64,000 nt of DNA, from assembly GCA_905221605.1 (NCBI GenBank), contig CAJNDS010002600.1, positions 257,501 to 321,500 on the forward strand, written 5' to 3'. The notes below the pieces were generated by a model, which was not told the DNA's origin, did no database searches, and saw only the letters and a list, made by a program, of their open reading frames with translations. The DNA comes from Symbiodinium natans (lineage: Eukaryota > Sar > Dinophyceae > Suessiales > Symbiodiniaceae). The position numbers and the translations under genes were made by a program. Shown in pieces: positions 21,498 through 29,656 of the stretch (positions are counted from its first letter, which is position 1; every line of letters starts with the position of its first letter).

Positions 21498-21614
21498 ACC
21501 CGAAACCCTAAACCCTAAACCCTAAACCCTAAACCCTAAACCCTTATAAACCCTAAACCCTAAACCCTAAACCCTAAACCCTAAACCCTAAACCCTAAAC
21601 CCTAAACCCTAAAC
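21498..21614 (-). repeat. Interstitial telomere-type array (CCCTAAA)n
   Basis: About 16 units, nearly uninterrupted. Confidence 0.9.
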
Positions 21615-21697
21615 TCACACCACCAAGATCATCCCCAGCAAGCGCCATTGCACCACATGGCCTTAGACTAGGACCCGGCGTGGGCCCCCTTTTTTTC

Positions 21698-21832
21698 CTT
21701 TTTATAGGGTTGGGGTTCCCTGATACTCCCCTTAAAACCAAAGGGGTACCTTTTTTTATTCCTAGGTTATTCCTTCTTTATAGGGTTGGGGTTCCCTGAT
21801 ACCCTTTTTTTAATTCCTAGGTTACTCCTAGG
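21698..21832. repeat. Short dispersed repeat, family L, two partial units in tandem
   Basis: Two units sharing TTTATAGGGTTGGGGTTCCC and TTCCTAGGTTA. The same pattern (GGGTTGGGTTCCCTT, AAGCCAAAAAAGGG, TTATTCCTAGGTTAC) recurs at 28404-28492, 29944-30036, 30584-30664 and 56410-56500, three of them inside introns of the glycosidase gene. Confidence 0.6.
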
Positions 21833-21849
21833 TCCGGAGCTTGGGTCAG

Positions 21850-21915
21850 GCCTGCATGCCGTGGAGAGCTACGGGCACAAGCAAGAAGCCCGACAGTACG
21901 CGGACACCCAGGAAG
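21850..21915 (+). CDS. Candidate exon (LHAVESYGHKQEARQYADTQ)
   Basis: Follows GGTCAG|G and ends GAAG|GCAAGA (GC donor). The frame gives LHAVESYGHKQEARQYADTQ and E. Strong composition; no partner exon fixed. Confidence 0.5.
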
Positions 21916-21959
21916 GCAAGAGCTGGGGTTTCGGGGTTAAAAGGTCCTAAACTCTAAAA

Positions 21960-22080
21960 CCCTAGACCCTGAATCCTAAACCCTAAATCCTTGAACCCTA
22001 AACCCTAAACCCTAAACCCTAAACCCTAAACCCCAAACCCCAAACCCCAAACCCCAAACCCCAAACCCTAAACCCAAATC
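21960..22080 (-). repeat. Interstitial telomere-type array, CCCTAAA and CCCCAAA units
   Basis: Mixed array in which CCCTAAA units give way to CCCCAAA variants and return. Confidence 0.85.
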
Positions 22081-22314
22081 CTTGATTCGGGCTCATCGTT
22101 CGACCCTCAGCCCCTTCTAAGACCCCAAGCAGCCCCCCTTCCAAACCCCGCTGTCAACCCTTAAGCCGGGCACCCGTGCATTGAACCACCTCGGCTTACC
22201 CTATAAACCCTAACCCCCAAGACGTAAATATGGCCCATACTCCGTATAAACCCCGAACCCTATACACCCGAAACTCCATATAAACCCTATACACCCTATA
22301 GACCCCGTGTAAAC

Positions 22315-22618
22315 CCAGAAGCCCGTTCGGTCCCAGTCTGTGCTTTGTATGGGGGGGCCAGTAGAGACATCCAGCAACTCTTCCCCTTTGCTTTTGCATG
22401 CTTTGACCAGTTATATACTTATCAGGAGGCTCCATAAACAAAGGAACCTGAATTTGCAGGAGAGTATCTTTGGCCGCTAGAACCCGAAAGAGACCAGAAG
22501 GGTTCGTAATGACAATCGCAAGAATCTCGCATTGGAACTTCCCTACAATTCGGCTGTACTCAGAGAATCTCTCGATGTAGGTTTGGCGGTCTTGCGCGTG
22601 TCCACGTTTGATCTCGCT
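22315..22618 (-). CDS. Candidate exon, minus strand, unrecognised protein
   Basis: Reading down from 22618 the frame is open for about 100 codons, with segments RGHAQDRQTYIERFSEYSRI, VGKFQCEILAIVITNPSGLF and RVLAAKDTLLQIQVPLF. Alternating strands and helices look like a folded domain. A GT donor (CTGG|GTTTAC) lies at 22314. The 5' side is bounded by an in-frame TGA near 22622, so the acceptor must be at or just below it (here AG|C or AG|A rather than AG|G). A short upstream frame starting MPSKAPEATSRGACGH at about 22697 could be the first exon. Confidence 0.45.
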
Positions 22619-22748
22619 GCTTCAGGCTGGGTGCTGCAGAAGCTGATGGCCACAGGCACCACGCGAAGTAGCCTCTGGCGCCTTGCTTGGCATCTCTAAG
22701 CCCTAAACCCTTAACCCTTAACCCTCAACCCTAAACCCAACCTCTAAG

Positions 22749-22900
22749 GGGCCCTAAACGCCAAGAAGCTGTGTCCAGACTCCCGCAACGACGCCGTGTA
22801 CATTACCTAATCCAGGCAGTTCTCTAAATCTTTGGGCCCCTTCCGGTGGGCCAAGCTGCGCGCGATGTTCCGCACAGCAGAGGGACCACAATCCTGGAAG
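22749..22900 (+). pseudogene. Coding-like segment with an in-frame stop
   Basis: After CTCTAAG|G the frame reads ALNAKKLCPDSRNDAVYIT, a TAA at 22808-22810, then, in the same frame, SRQFSKSLGPFRWAKLRAMF and RTAEGPQSWK. Both halves look like protein. It is either a last exon ending at 22810 next to an unrelated exon (22817 on, after CCAG|G) or one exon with a nonsense change. Confidence 0.35.
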
Positions 22901-23005
22901 AACCCTATAAGCCCAAAACCCTAGAAACCCTAAACACTATAACTACAATCTCTAAAGAAACCTGAAGGAACACTATAGTCCCTAGACCCGATGATTTAAT
23001 CTTTA

Positions 23006-23052
23006 CACCCTAAACCCTAAACCCTAAACCCTAAACCCTAAACCCTAAACCC
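23006..23052 (-). repeat. Interstitial telomere-type array (CCCTAAA)n
   Basis: Seven units. Confidence 0.85.
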
Positions 23053-23475
23053 CCAGATTAGAGAACTGGCCTCAGTGGAGCAGGGTTGGCCCTGACCCAG
23101 GGCTTCGGCGCTTAGGGCTAGAGTTTGCGGGGCAACGGCCCTTAGCAAGTTAGGGTGTAGGCGTTAGGGTTTTGGGTTTAGGGTTTGGGGTTTGGGGTTT
23201 GGGGTTTGGGGTTTTGAGGCTCAAGGCTGAAGGGCCAACTTAGCAAGAGGGCTAAGAAGACCTTCTGCCCTAAACCTTGGATCCAGGGCCAACTCTTTTC
23301 CAGTTTCAACCGTTCCGCTGCTCCGCTGCTATTGGCGAGCCCGAAAAAAGTGTGGCTTAGTGCTGTTTTTTGGGGCCAAAGCTGGAGGTTCAGCATGTAG
23401 TAGAATATAGCATAGGTTTAGTAGGACTGAGGGTTTCTCAGGCATTGCAACCAGGGTAGCATCTCATGATTCCAG
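23053..23475. other. Stretch with no confident gene
   Basis: TTTAGGG and TTTGGGG variants at 23160-23215. 23280-23400 is open on both strands (minus MLNLQLWPQKTALSHTFFGL; plus SSFNRSAAPLLLASPKKVW), so a small exon may be present but its strand is undecided. Confidence 0.35.
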
Positions 23476-23542
23476 GTCGCATGGACGGACTTTGCTGTGT
23501 CGCTGGGGTTCGTGCACCTGGGGAAGCCGATGTGTAGGGCCA
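23476..23542 (+). CDS. Candidate exon (VAWTDFAVSLGFVHLGKPMC)
   Basis: Follows ATTCCAG|G. The frame reads VAWTDFAVSLGFVHLGKPMC and RATG with a possible GC donor (ACCG|GCAAAA). The frame actually stays open to 23901, so the 3' limit is uncertain. Confidence 0.4.
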
Positions 23543-24014
23543 CCGGCAAAAGAGAGCATGAGAATTGTTCTATACCAGGGTCCCCTTATCAGCGCCCCTT
23601 TAAAACGGTATCTCTTGCCCCGTGCCAAAGGAACCCGGATCCAGAATTTAGAGCAACCAGAGCAACCCCCCGTGGGCCTTGCAACGCTTTATCCGCGTGC
23701 TTTGAGACTTACGGCTCCAGAAGCAAAAGGTTTGAGCACGCATCATTCAGCAAAACCCTAGGGTCCAGTCAGCTGTGGAAAGCACCGGCAGCGCCCGCAG
23801 ACAACGCCTTGCCATGGCCACTGCAGATGCTGCCGGCCCCGATGGCCAGCCAAAGCCGGCTGCCGGGGACCGGGGCTCAAATCTCGGAGAGCGCGCTATA
23901 GTAGAATTCAGGGTGGTTTTGGGCTTTAGGCTTTGGGTCCCACCATCAGGCTCCCAAATTTGGCTAAGGTCTGGGGGGCCTAACTCCGTCCAGCCTCCCG
24001 TGTGCCGCTTGCAG

Positions 24015-24081
24015 GATGTCATGCACGTCATCGGCCACGGCCCAGCCATCCTCCTGGAGGCCAGGCGAGCAGTTTCGGAAG
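24015..24081 (+). CDS. Candidate exon (DVMHVIGHGPAILLEARRAV)
   Basis: Follows GCTTGCAG|G and ends GAAG|GTTCGG. Encodes DVMHVIGHGPAILLEARRAV then SE plus one base. Very protein-like; no family recognised. Confidence 0.5.
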
Positions 24082-24884
24082 GTTCGGGGTTTCCGGGGTG
24101 AATGCCCTAAGCCTGGGAGACGTTAACGTTCTTCTTCGGCGTGCCTCAGTGGCATGATGTCCACCCTCCACAATACAGAGCATCTTAGAAGCACCTGGCA
24201 TGGTTCCCAGACGCAACCCCGCATGACGCCGGTGGCTGAGCAAGCAGCTTAGGTCGTCATGAGTGGTGCCGACATCGTGGCCTACAAGGCCAGCGGCTGC
24301 TTTCCAGAAAGCCCGTGAAGCCCTTAAAAGCCCTGAAAAGCTTCTGGCCCTCACTCCTACACTCCGAACCCTCAATGATTCTGCACCCCATTCCCTGCCA
24401 ACCCCCCAACACAAGATGGTTTGCAGAGTGTTTGCACTGTCCAGCATGCAGACCATCAAGATTTCAGAAATGTGCTTTGGGGGGGTCATAAACGCAAATT
24501 TGCATTTTTGACCCCCCCCACACCCGAAAAAGTGGGAAATCTAAATGTGTAAAAAGTTGTTCTTCCATGTGTTTTGGGCAATGTTTACATACTTTGGGGG
24601 TCCAGGACACCCCTACTGTTTGGGATCCGAACTGCCAGCAATGGGCCAGTTCTTTAAATTTAGGTCCTTTGTCGGGTCCTATAGTACCAGCCCTATATTT
24701 GGGCACCATGCTACATAGTATACCAGTCACTCTATTTAGGGCGCCATGGTCTGGCTGTTCCTCTTCCCATTCCCATGCTTATGTCGAGTTTAGACAGTTC
24801 CATGCTGTCCTTGGGTTTGCATATTCCGGCATATTCCGAGGTTCGGCAGCACAAGCTCTCAAAGTTCCTCTCTGCATCTGCCAG
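24082..24884. other. Ambiguous stretch with an inverted repeat
   Basis: 24140-24320 is open on both strands (minus contains HDDLSCLLSHRRHAGLRLG; plus contains MSTLHNTEHLRSTWHGSQ). At 24477-24520 a G7/C8 inverted repeat (GGGGGGGTCATAAACG against TTTTTGACCCCCCCC) can form a hairpin. 24567-24884 is a low-quality plus-strand open stretch. Confidence 0.4.
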
Positions 24885-24929
24885 GTGAGATATCCCGATG
24901 GCACGCAGGACCTGGAACAGTTACCGTAG
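24885..24929 (+). CDS. Candidate last exon (VRYPDGTQDLEQLP)
   Basis: Follows a pyrimidine-rich stretch and TCTGCCAG|G, reads VRYPDGTQDLEQLP and stops at TAG. The GTGAGA at its start could alternatively be a donor for an exon ending at 24884. Confidence 0.35.
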   Translation: MRYPDGTQDLEQLP

Positions 24930-25138
24930 CGAGCTGCTGGAGCCCTGAGGTTTGTCGACTCTCGACAGGCGGTGTGACCTGGCACCGCCTTCAACCCTGG
25001 CCCTGAATCCTAAATTGCCCTGCTAAGCCCCGGGCAAGCGCAGAAAGCCCTGAACTCTATAAACCCCAAACCAACAACCCCAAAAAAACGCCCTCTCAGC
25101 CCGAAGCGCCCTAAGCCCTCTTAATCTTCCGAGCGCAG

Positions 25139-25222
25139 GACAGCGTCATACCCGAGAAGGCCTTGCTCTGCGAGCGGAGGAAGGACGAGACGGTCGTGGG
25201 GTGCTCGGCTCCAGGGCGCTGA
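25139..25222 (+). CDS. Candidate last exon (DSVIPEKALLCERRKDETVV)
   Basis: Follows GAGCGCAG|G in phase 0 and encodes DSVIPEKALLCERRKDETVV and GCSAPGR, then TGA. Clear protein-like composition in a region otherwise made of telomere-like repeats. Confidence 0.5.
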   Translation, partial: DSVIPEKALLCERRKDETVVGCSAPGR

Positions 25223-25457
25223 GGCCCTGAATGCAGAATAATAAACCTTAAGCCGGAAGCCCCTAAACCCTAAACTGTGAGCTTCACACTTTCAACCCTA
25301 GCCCTAAACCCTCCCTGAGCTTGATGAGCCTTGCACCCTGAGATCCCTGAGCCCCAAACCCGGAACTCCCCCTCGCCCCCTCAACTTGGGAGCACTCTGA
25401 ACCCTACAAACCTCCTAAGCCCAACACCTTCGCCGCATCCGCCCCTCAACTGCCAAG

Positions 25458-25510
25458 GGCAGATCCTCCAGCAGGAACTCGCAAGGACCACCTTCCAGTT
25501 TGTTGTGTAG
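25458..25510 (+). CDS. Candidate last exon (QILQQELARTTFQFVV)
   Basis: After TGCCAAG|G it reads QILQQELARTTFQFVV and stops. The next frame is also open here, so confidence is limited. Confidence 0.35.
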
Positions 25511-26036
25511 CTTGGTTCTGCAGGGCTTTGGGATCTCCGAAAATTGGGCTCTCCTTAAAGGGGGGATTATCGTGTTTTCTGGGTTCTATAACGGGAGTTC
25601 CCCGATTTGGGAAATGCCCATCTAGGATTGTTGCTTGAGAGGATCACGTGTGTAGGAAGCTTGTTCAACTCTAAGCCCTACACCAACTGTCCCCTAAACC
25701 TACTTGGCTGCTGTACGGGTCTGAGGAGGACAGGGGGTCTGGATGGCTTTTAGGATTTAGGGTGTGAGGTTTAGGGTTTAGGAGGCCAAGGGACGTTTAA
25801 CAAGTCTCAGGGCGGCGAGGTTTCTCAGAGTTGGAGGGTTTACTCATGAAGCTTTGGCTTCACGGAGCTGAGAGGCTAGCGAGCAATTCACCCTAAACCC
25901 TCTTTTTTTGGGGGGTCGTCTCGATATCCCAAAACAGGGTCCCCCCATATATGGTCCAGTGCTCCCCGGCCCCCCCCTCCCCCCCCACCCCATGGTCTGG
26001 AACCCCCCCCCCCCCCTGTGGTGTGGTTGGGGGTTG

Positions 26037-26290
26037 GTTTTAGGGTTTAGGGTTTAGGGTTTAGGGTTTAGGGTTTAGGTTTTGGGTTTAGGTTTTGGGT
26101 TTTGGGTTTGGTTTTGGGTTTAGGGTTTAGGGTGGTTTTAGGTTTAGGGTTTAGGGTTTAGGGTTTGAAAGGTTTTAGGGTTAACCCCCCCCCTTGTGGT
26201 GTGGTTGGGGGTTGGTTTTAGGGTTTAGGGTTTAGGGTTGGTTTAGGGTTTAGGGCTTGGGGCTTGACAGGGTTTAGGGTTTAGGGTTAG
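26037..26290 (+). repeat. Long interrupted TTTAGGG array
   Basis: TTTAGGG and TTTTGGG units over about 250 bp, interrupted by a duplicated phrase CCCCCCTTGTGGTGTGGTTG (about 26008 and 26187). Confidence 0.85.
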
Positions 26291-26647
26291 AGACCGTAGA
26301 CCTGGAGGGGGAGGGGGGGGTAACGCCTCACACACATAGGTTTTCCCGAGGGCGTGCTCCCTCAACCCAAGGCACAACACTCACAAAACACGGGTTTTGC
26401 CGAGGGTCGGCCCCCCCCCCCCTACCTGACCATACCATTGGGGGGGGGGGGGGGGCCGGACACGCCAGACGCCGGACCATATATCCCAAAATGCTTTATT
26501 CTTTATAGGAGGAGCCCCCAAAAAAGGGTACCTCTTTTTTTGGGGTCGTCTCCATATGGGCGCCGTAGGGGTCGCTCCTTTGCACGGCAGGTGGTAGCGG
26601 TACAGCAAGGGACCTTGATGGCTCTCTTGCTTCCAAGAAGCTACAAC

Positions 26648-26739
26648 TTGGGATGTTCCCCCTTATACTAACAGTCCTTAATAGTACCCCCTCTTCTACT
26701 CCCTATGAAGGACAGTTCGTTTTCGGGGGAACATCCCAA
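26648..26739. mobile_element. hAT-like MITE, family A, copy 3 (best preserved)
   Basis: Starts TTGGGATGTTCCCCCTTATA and ends with the inverse GGGGGAACATCCCAA. Flanked on both sides by GCTACAAC (26640-26647 and 26740-26747), a perfect 8 bp target duplication. Length 92 bp, no coding capacity. Confidence 0.8.
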
Positions 26740-26982
26740 GCTACAACCTTACAGCCCCTGAACCCTCTACAAGCTCGACGAGGCAGATTGCTCTCGGCCC
26801 CCTCCGTCCCTAAGAAGCCCGGTATGCAACAGGGTTCATACTACTGTTATCGGTGAGTGTATATAAGGGTTCCTTTTAAATCTTGTTGAGTGTATCTACC
26901 TGGTGTCCTTTTGGGGGCACAAGAAATATATACCCTACTTCATACGGGTGGTTGTCAAAATTATGGTCCCTTTTTGGGTACC

Positions 26983-27037
26983 CTAAACCCTAAACCCTAA
27001 ACCCTAAACCCTAAACCCTAAACCCTAAACCCTAAAC
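26983..27037 (-). repeat. Interstitial telomere-type array (CCCTAAA)n
   Basis: Seven to eight perfect units. Confidence 0.9.
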
Positions 27038-27122
27038 AACCACCCATATGGTGGCTGGTGCCAGGCGGGCCCTCACGGGATGGCTGCGAAAGCCAAGGCC
27101 ACAGCCCCCGGAAGCCCTAAAA

Positions 27123-27188
27123 CCGGTTTAGGGTTTAGGGTTTAGGGTTTAGGGTTTAGGGTTTAGGGTTTAGGGTTTAGGGTTTAGG
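27123..27188 (+). repeat. Interstitial telomere-type array (TTTAGGG)n
   Basis: Nine perfect units, opposite in orientation to the array at 26983-27037 about 90 bp away. Confidence 0.9.
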
Positions 27189-27404
27189 GCCTCTGAAGCC
27201 TTAAACCCAAGAGCCCGGTTAAAGGGCCCTAAAGCCCGAAACTGGGAACCTGAACCCCATACAGCCCAAAACCCCGAATGCCTTGAACTAAGCCCACATT
27301 GGCTTAGATAGGTCTTAGCAAAGTTGTAAGCGGTTTTTGGATATGGGTTTGTGTGTTTTGGGGGGGCTCAGGTTTAAGAAGGGCACACGGGTTGCACACC
27401 CACG

Positions 27405-27560
27405 AAACATACCCCGTAACATACCCCCGAAACAAACACCGTAACATACCCCCGAAATTGCAGGTAAAGTAGCTCATGATGCCGCCCAGCATACCCGAAA
27501 CATACACCCGAAACATACCCCGCGCCCTACCAGCGAAACATACCCCGACCCCAACACCTG
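27405..27560. repeat. CGAAACATACCCC minisatellite-like repeat
   Basis: The phrase CGAAACATACCCC or CGTAACATACCCCC recurs at least seven times with irregular spacing. It produces a spurious minus-strand open frame. Confidence 0.75.
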
Positions 27561-27935
27561 TCGCGCGCCTCCCCAGAAAATACAAACCCATATGTCTAAA
27601 GTTTCGCCCTAAACGCCCCAAGCTCCCCTGAACCCCAAACCCTGGAAAGCCCACAGCAACCCTGAGCCCTACCCTAAGAACTTCATAGAACCCGAAAGCC
27701 CTCAAAGTGTCAGAAACCCAAACAAACCCCCAAGAAGCCCTAAACCCTAAAACCCGAAAAGCCCTCTTGAAACCCTAAAGCCCTAAGAAACTTCCGAACA
27801 TGTCCGAACCTAAAACCCTAAAAGCCCTAAGAAACCCTAACGCAGTCCAAAATCTCGCCTAAAACCCAAAAACTCCACTCCCTAAACCCCAAAACCTAAA
27901 ACCCGAAACCCTAACTGCCTGGACCCATGAACCCT

Positions 27936-28034
27936 AAACCCTAAACCCTAAACCCTGAACCCTGAACCCTGAACCCTAAACCCTAAACCCTAAACCCTAA
28001 ACCCTAAACCCTAAACCCTAAACCCTAAACCCTA
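27936..28034 (-). repeat. Interstitial telomere-type array (CCCTAAA/CCCTGAA)n
   Basis: About 14 units, three of them CCCTGAA. Confidence 0.9.
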
Positions 28035-28280
28035 TCGAGCTCACTCTCCAGGCCTCGCTTCTCAGGGCTCTTGCGACAACCAGCAACCGCTGGCCGAGAG
28101 GGAAGGTGCTCCCGGAGAAAAAAGGGGGTTTAGGGTTTAGCGTTTAGGGTTTAGGGTTTAGGGTTTAAGGTTTAAGGTTTAAGGTTTAGGGGGTTTAGTG
28201 TTTGGGTTTGCAGGGCTTGGGTTTGCTTTAGGGGTTTGGGGTCTTGGGTTTAGGGTTAGGCTTCAGAAGCCTTTGTTGAG

Positions 28281-28398
28281 GGAGTTGAGGGATCCAGGGT
28301 TTGAAGCTCGGAACGCGTGGCCAGGAAGCAGCAATCTTCCCATGCGACGCCTGTCCGCCCGGCAAAGTTTGGAGCATGGTGGAGCCAATAAAGCTAGG
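28281..28398 (+). CDS. Candidate exon, unrecognised
   Basis: After GTTGAG|G the frame reads ELRDPGFEARNAWPGSSNLP and MRRLSARQSLEHGGANKARM. It ends where a family L dispersed repeat begins (28404), as expected if an intron starts there. Confidence 0.35.
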
Positions 28399-28403
28399 AT
28401 GCC

Positions 28404-28492
28404 CAGTAGTACCCTTATTCCCTTTTTGGGGGGTTTAGGTTCCCTTATAAACCCCTTTAAGCAAAAAAGGGCACCCTTTTTAAGCCTTGGAT
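28404..28492. repeat. Short dispersed repeat, family L
   Basis: Matches the family pattern: GGGGTTTAGGTTCCCTTATA, then TTTAAGCAAAAAAGGGCACC. Adjoins a candidate exon end. Confidence 0.55.
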
Positions 28493-28853
28493 ACTGGGCA
28501 GCCTAGAAAGCGACCCCAAACCCAAAGATAGTGGGCCCTGGAGAGCCACTGGCACCCCCTAAGAGTGTGGTTCGTCCTTGAATACACCTTGAGCCCTAAA
28601 CCCTTATAAACCCTAATCCCGAAACCCTAAAACCCGGAAACCCTAAAACCCTAAACCCCCAAACCCTAGAAATCCCTAGACATGAAGGCTGGCGAGCCCG
28701 CGGGGGCCACGTCAGTTGGAGTACCTGGGGCGCGCCTTCGATGACGAAAGGCCGGGCTCGGGCTGGAGTTGGGGTTCCTCGTGGCCCAAGACCCCTCAGT
28801 TCAGATACATAATTACCTAACACGAAATGAATTAAAGTATAGAATCCAATTAC

Positions 28854-28888
28854 ATATATATATATACACATGTATGTATATATATATA

Positions 28889-28915
<27 letters not shown>
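28854..28915. repeat. (TA)n then (CT)n microsatellite
   Basis: TATATATATACACATGTATG-type run followed by about 13 CT units. Confidence 0.9.
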
Positions 28916-28919
<4 letters not shown>

Positions 28920-29199
28920 TAGGGGTATTGGGCTCTTTGGGTATCAGGAAGAGGTGTGTTCAGGATGACGGTTATTGCGCTGGGCGTTGCGAAGATGCAT
29001 CAGAATGTCTATTGCCGTCCTGGCTTGTACTCTCCTTGTATCAGTATCCTAACATTTCACCTGCTGCACAGTCCAGCCTCTGAAGGCCCTGATCGTATGT
29101 ACAGGCTGCAAGGGTTCGTGCAAGGGTTCGTGGGACTGGAACTCCAGGCGCAACATCGCAACTCCATCTGCCACTTTTTCATTGGCCCCGCGCCGAGAG

Positions 29200-29392
29200 G
29201 ACTGTGCTGGAATCGGCGCGATTTGCGTTACACTTTCAGAGTGCGTTTGGGAGTTATTATCGGTTCTATGCTGAATCCGTTGCCCACCTGAGTCTGAGGT
29301 TGCCACAATGGTCGGTCAGATCCTCAGTACTGTTTCCAGACACTTGGTCTGGCAGCCGCCACACGAGCATCGGAACCTGTCCTGCCCCCTAA
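29200..29392 (+). CDS. Candidate last exon, unrecognised
   Basis: After CCGAGAG|G the frame reads TVLESARFALHFQSAFGSYY and RFYAESVAHLSLRLPQWS and continues to TAA. An overlapping frame (28956-29291) is also open, so the assignment is tentative. Confidence 0.4.
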
Positions 29393-29597
29393 AACATAAA
29401 GTCCCGTGCCGCACGCTAGCCTATATGCCCTAGAAACCCTAGTAGCTTGTGACTCCAGCAAACCCTGAAACCCTCTAGGCACTCTAAAACCCTACAAAAC
29501 CTGGAAAACCCTGAAGCCCCTGAACCCTACTAGACCCTCAACTACTTTCGGCCCCAGACTTCCAGGCCTCAGGTAGACTGTGCAGCCAGTGCCCAAC

Positions 29598-29656
29598 ATG
29601 CGCTTCGCAGTCTGGGCCCTCCTTGTCGCGTCCGCAAGAGCCGGTTGCACGGTGGA
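29598..29656 (+). CDS. GH3 gene exon 1: signal peptide
   Basis: ATG opens [20 protein letters not shown], a clear secretion signal. The required phase-2 end is met at GTG GA|GAGCCT (GA donor). The GTAAGG at 29691 would leave the wrong phase, so this boundary is tentative. Confidence 0.55.

Larger units (their letters stand above)
25511..28266. repeat. Telomere-like and other repeats, no confident gene
   Basis: Dispersed elements with GGGGTCGTCTCGATAT at 25915 and GGGGTCGTCTCCATAT at 26541, telomere arrays at 26037-26290, 26983-27037, 27123-27188, 27936-28034 and 28127-28200, G and C tracts at 26408-26456, a hAT-like MITE at 26648-26739 and a CGAAACATACCCC minisatellite at 27405-27560. Long open frames here are repeat artefacts. 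Confidence 0.65.

Noticed and set aside
27304-27705. Minus-strand open frame of 133 codons
   Set aside because: It is read through the CGAAACATACCCC repeat and shows low-complexity Gly/Arg/Val/Tyr repeats; no real protein features.
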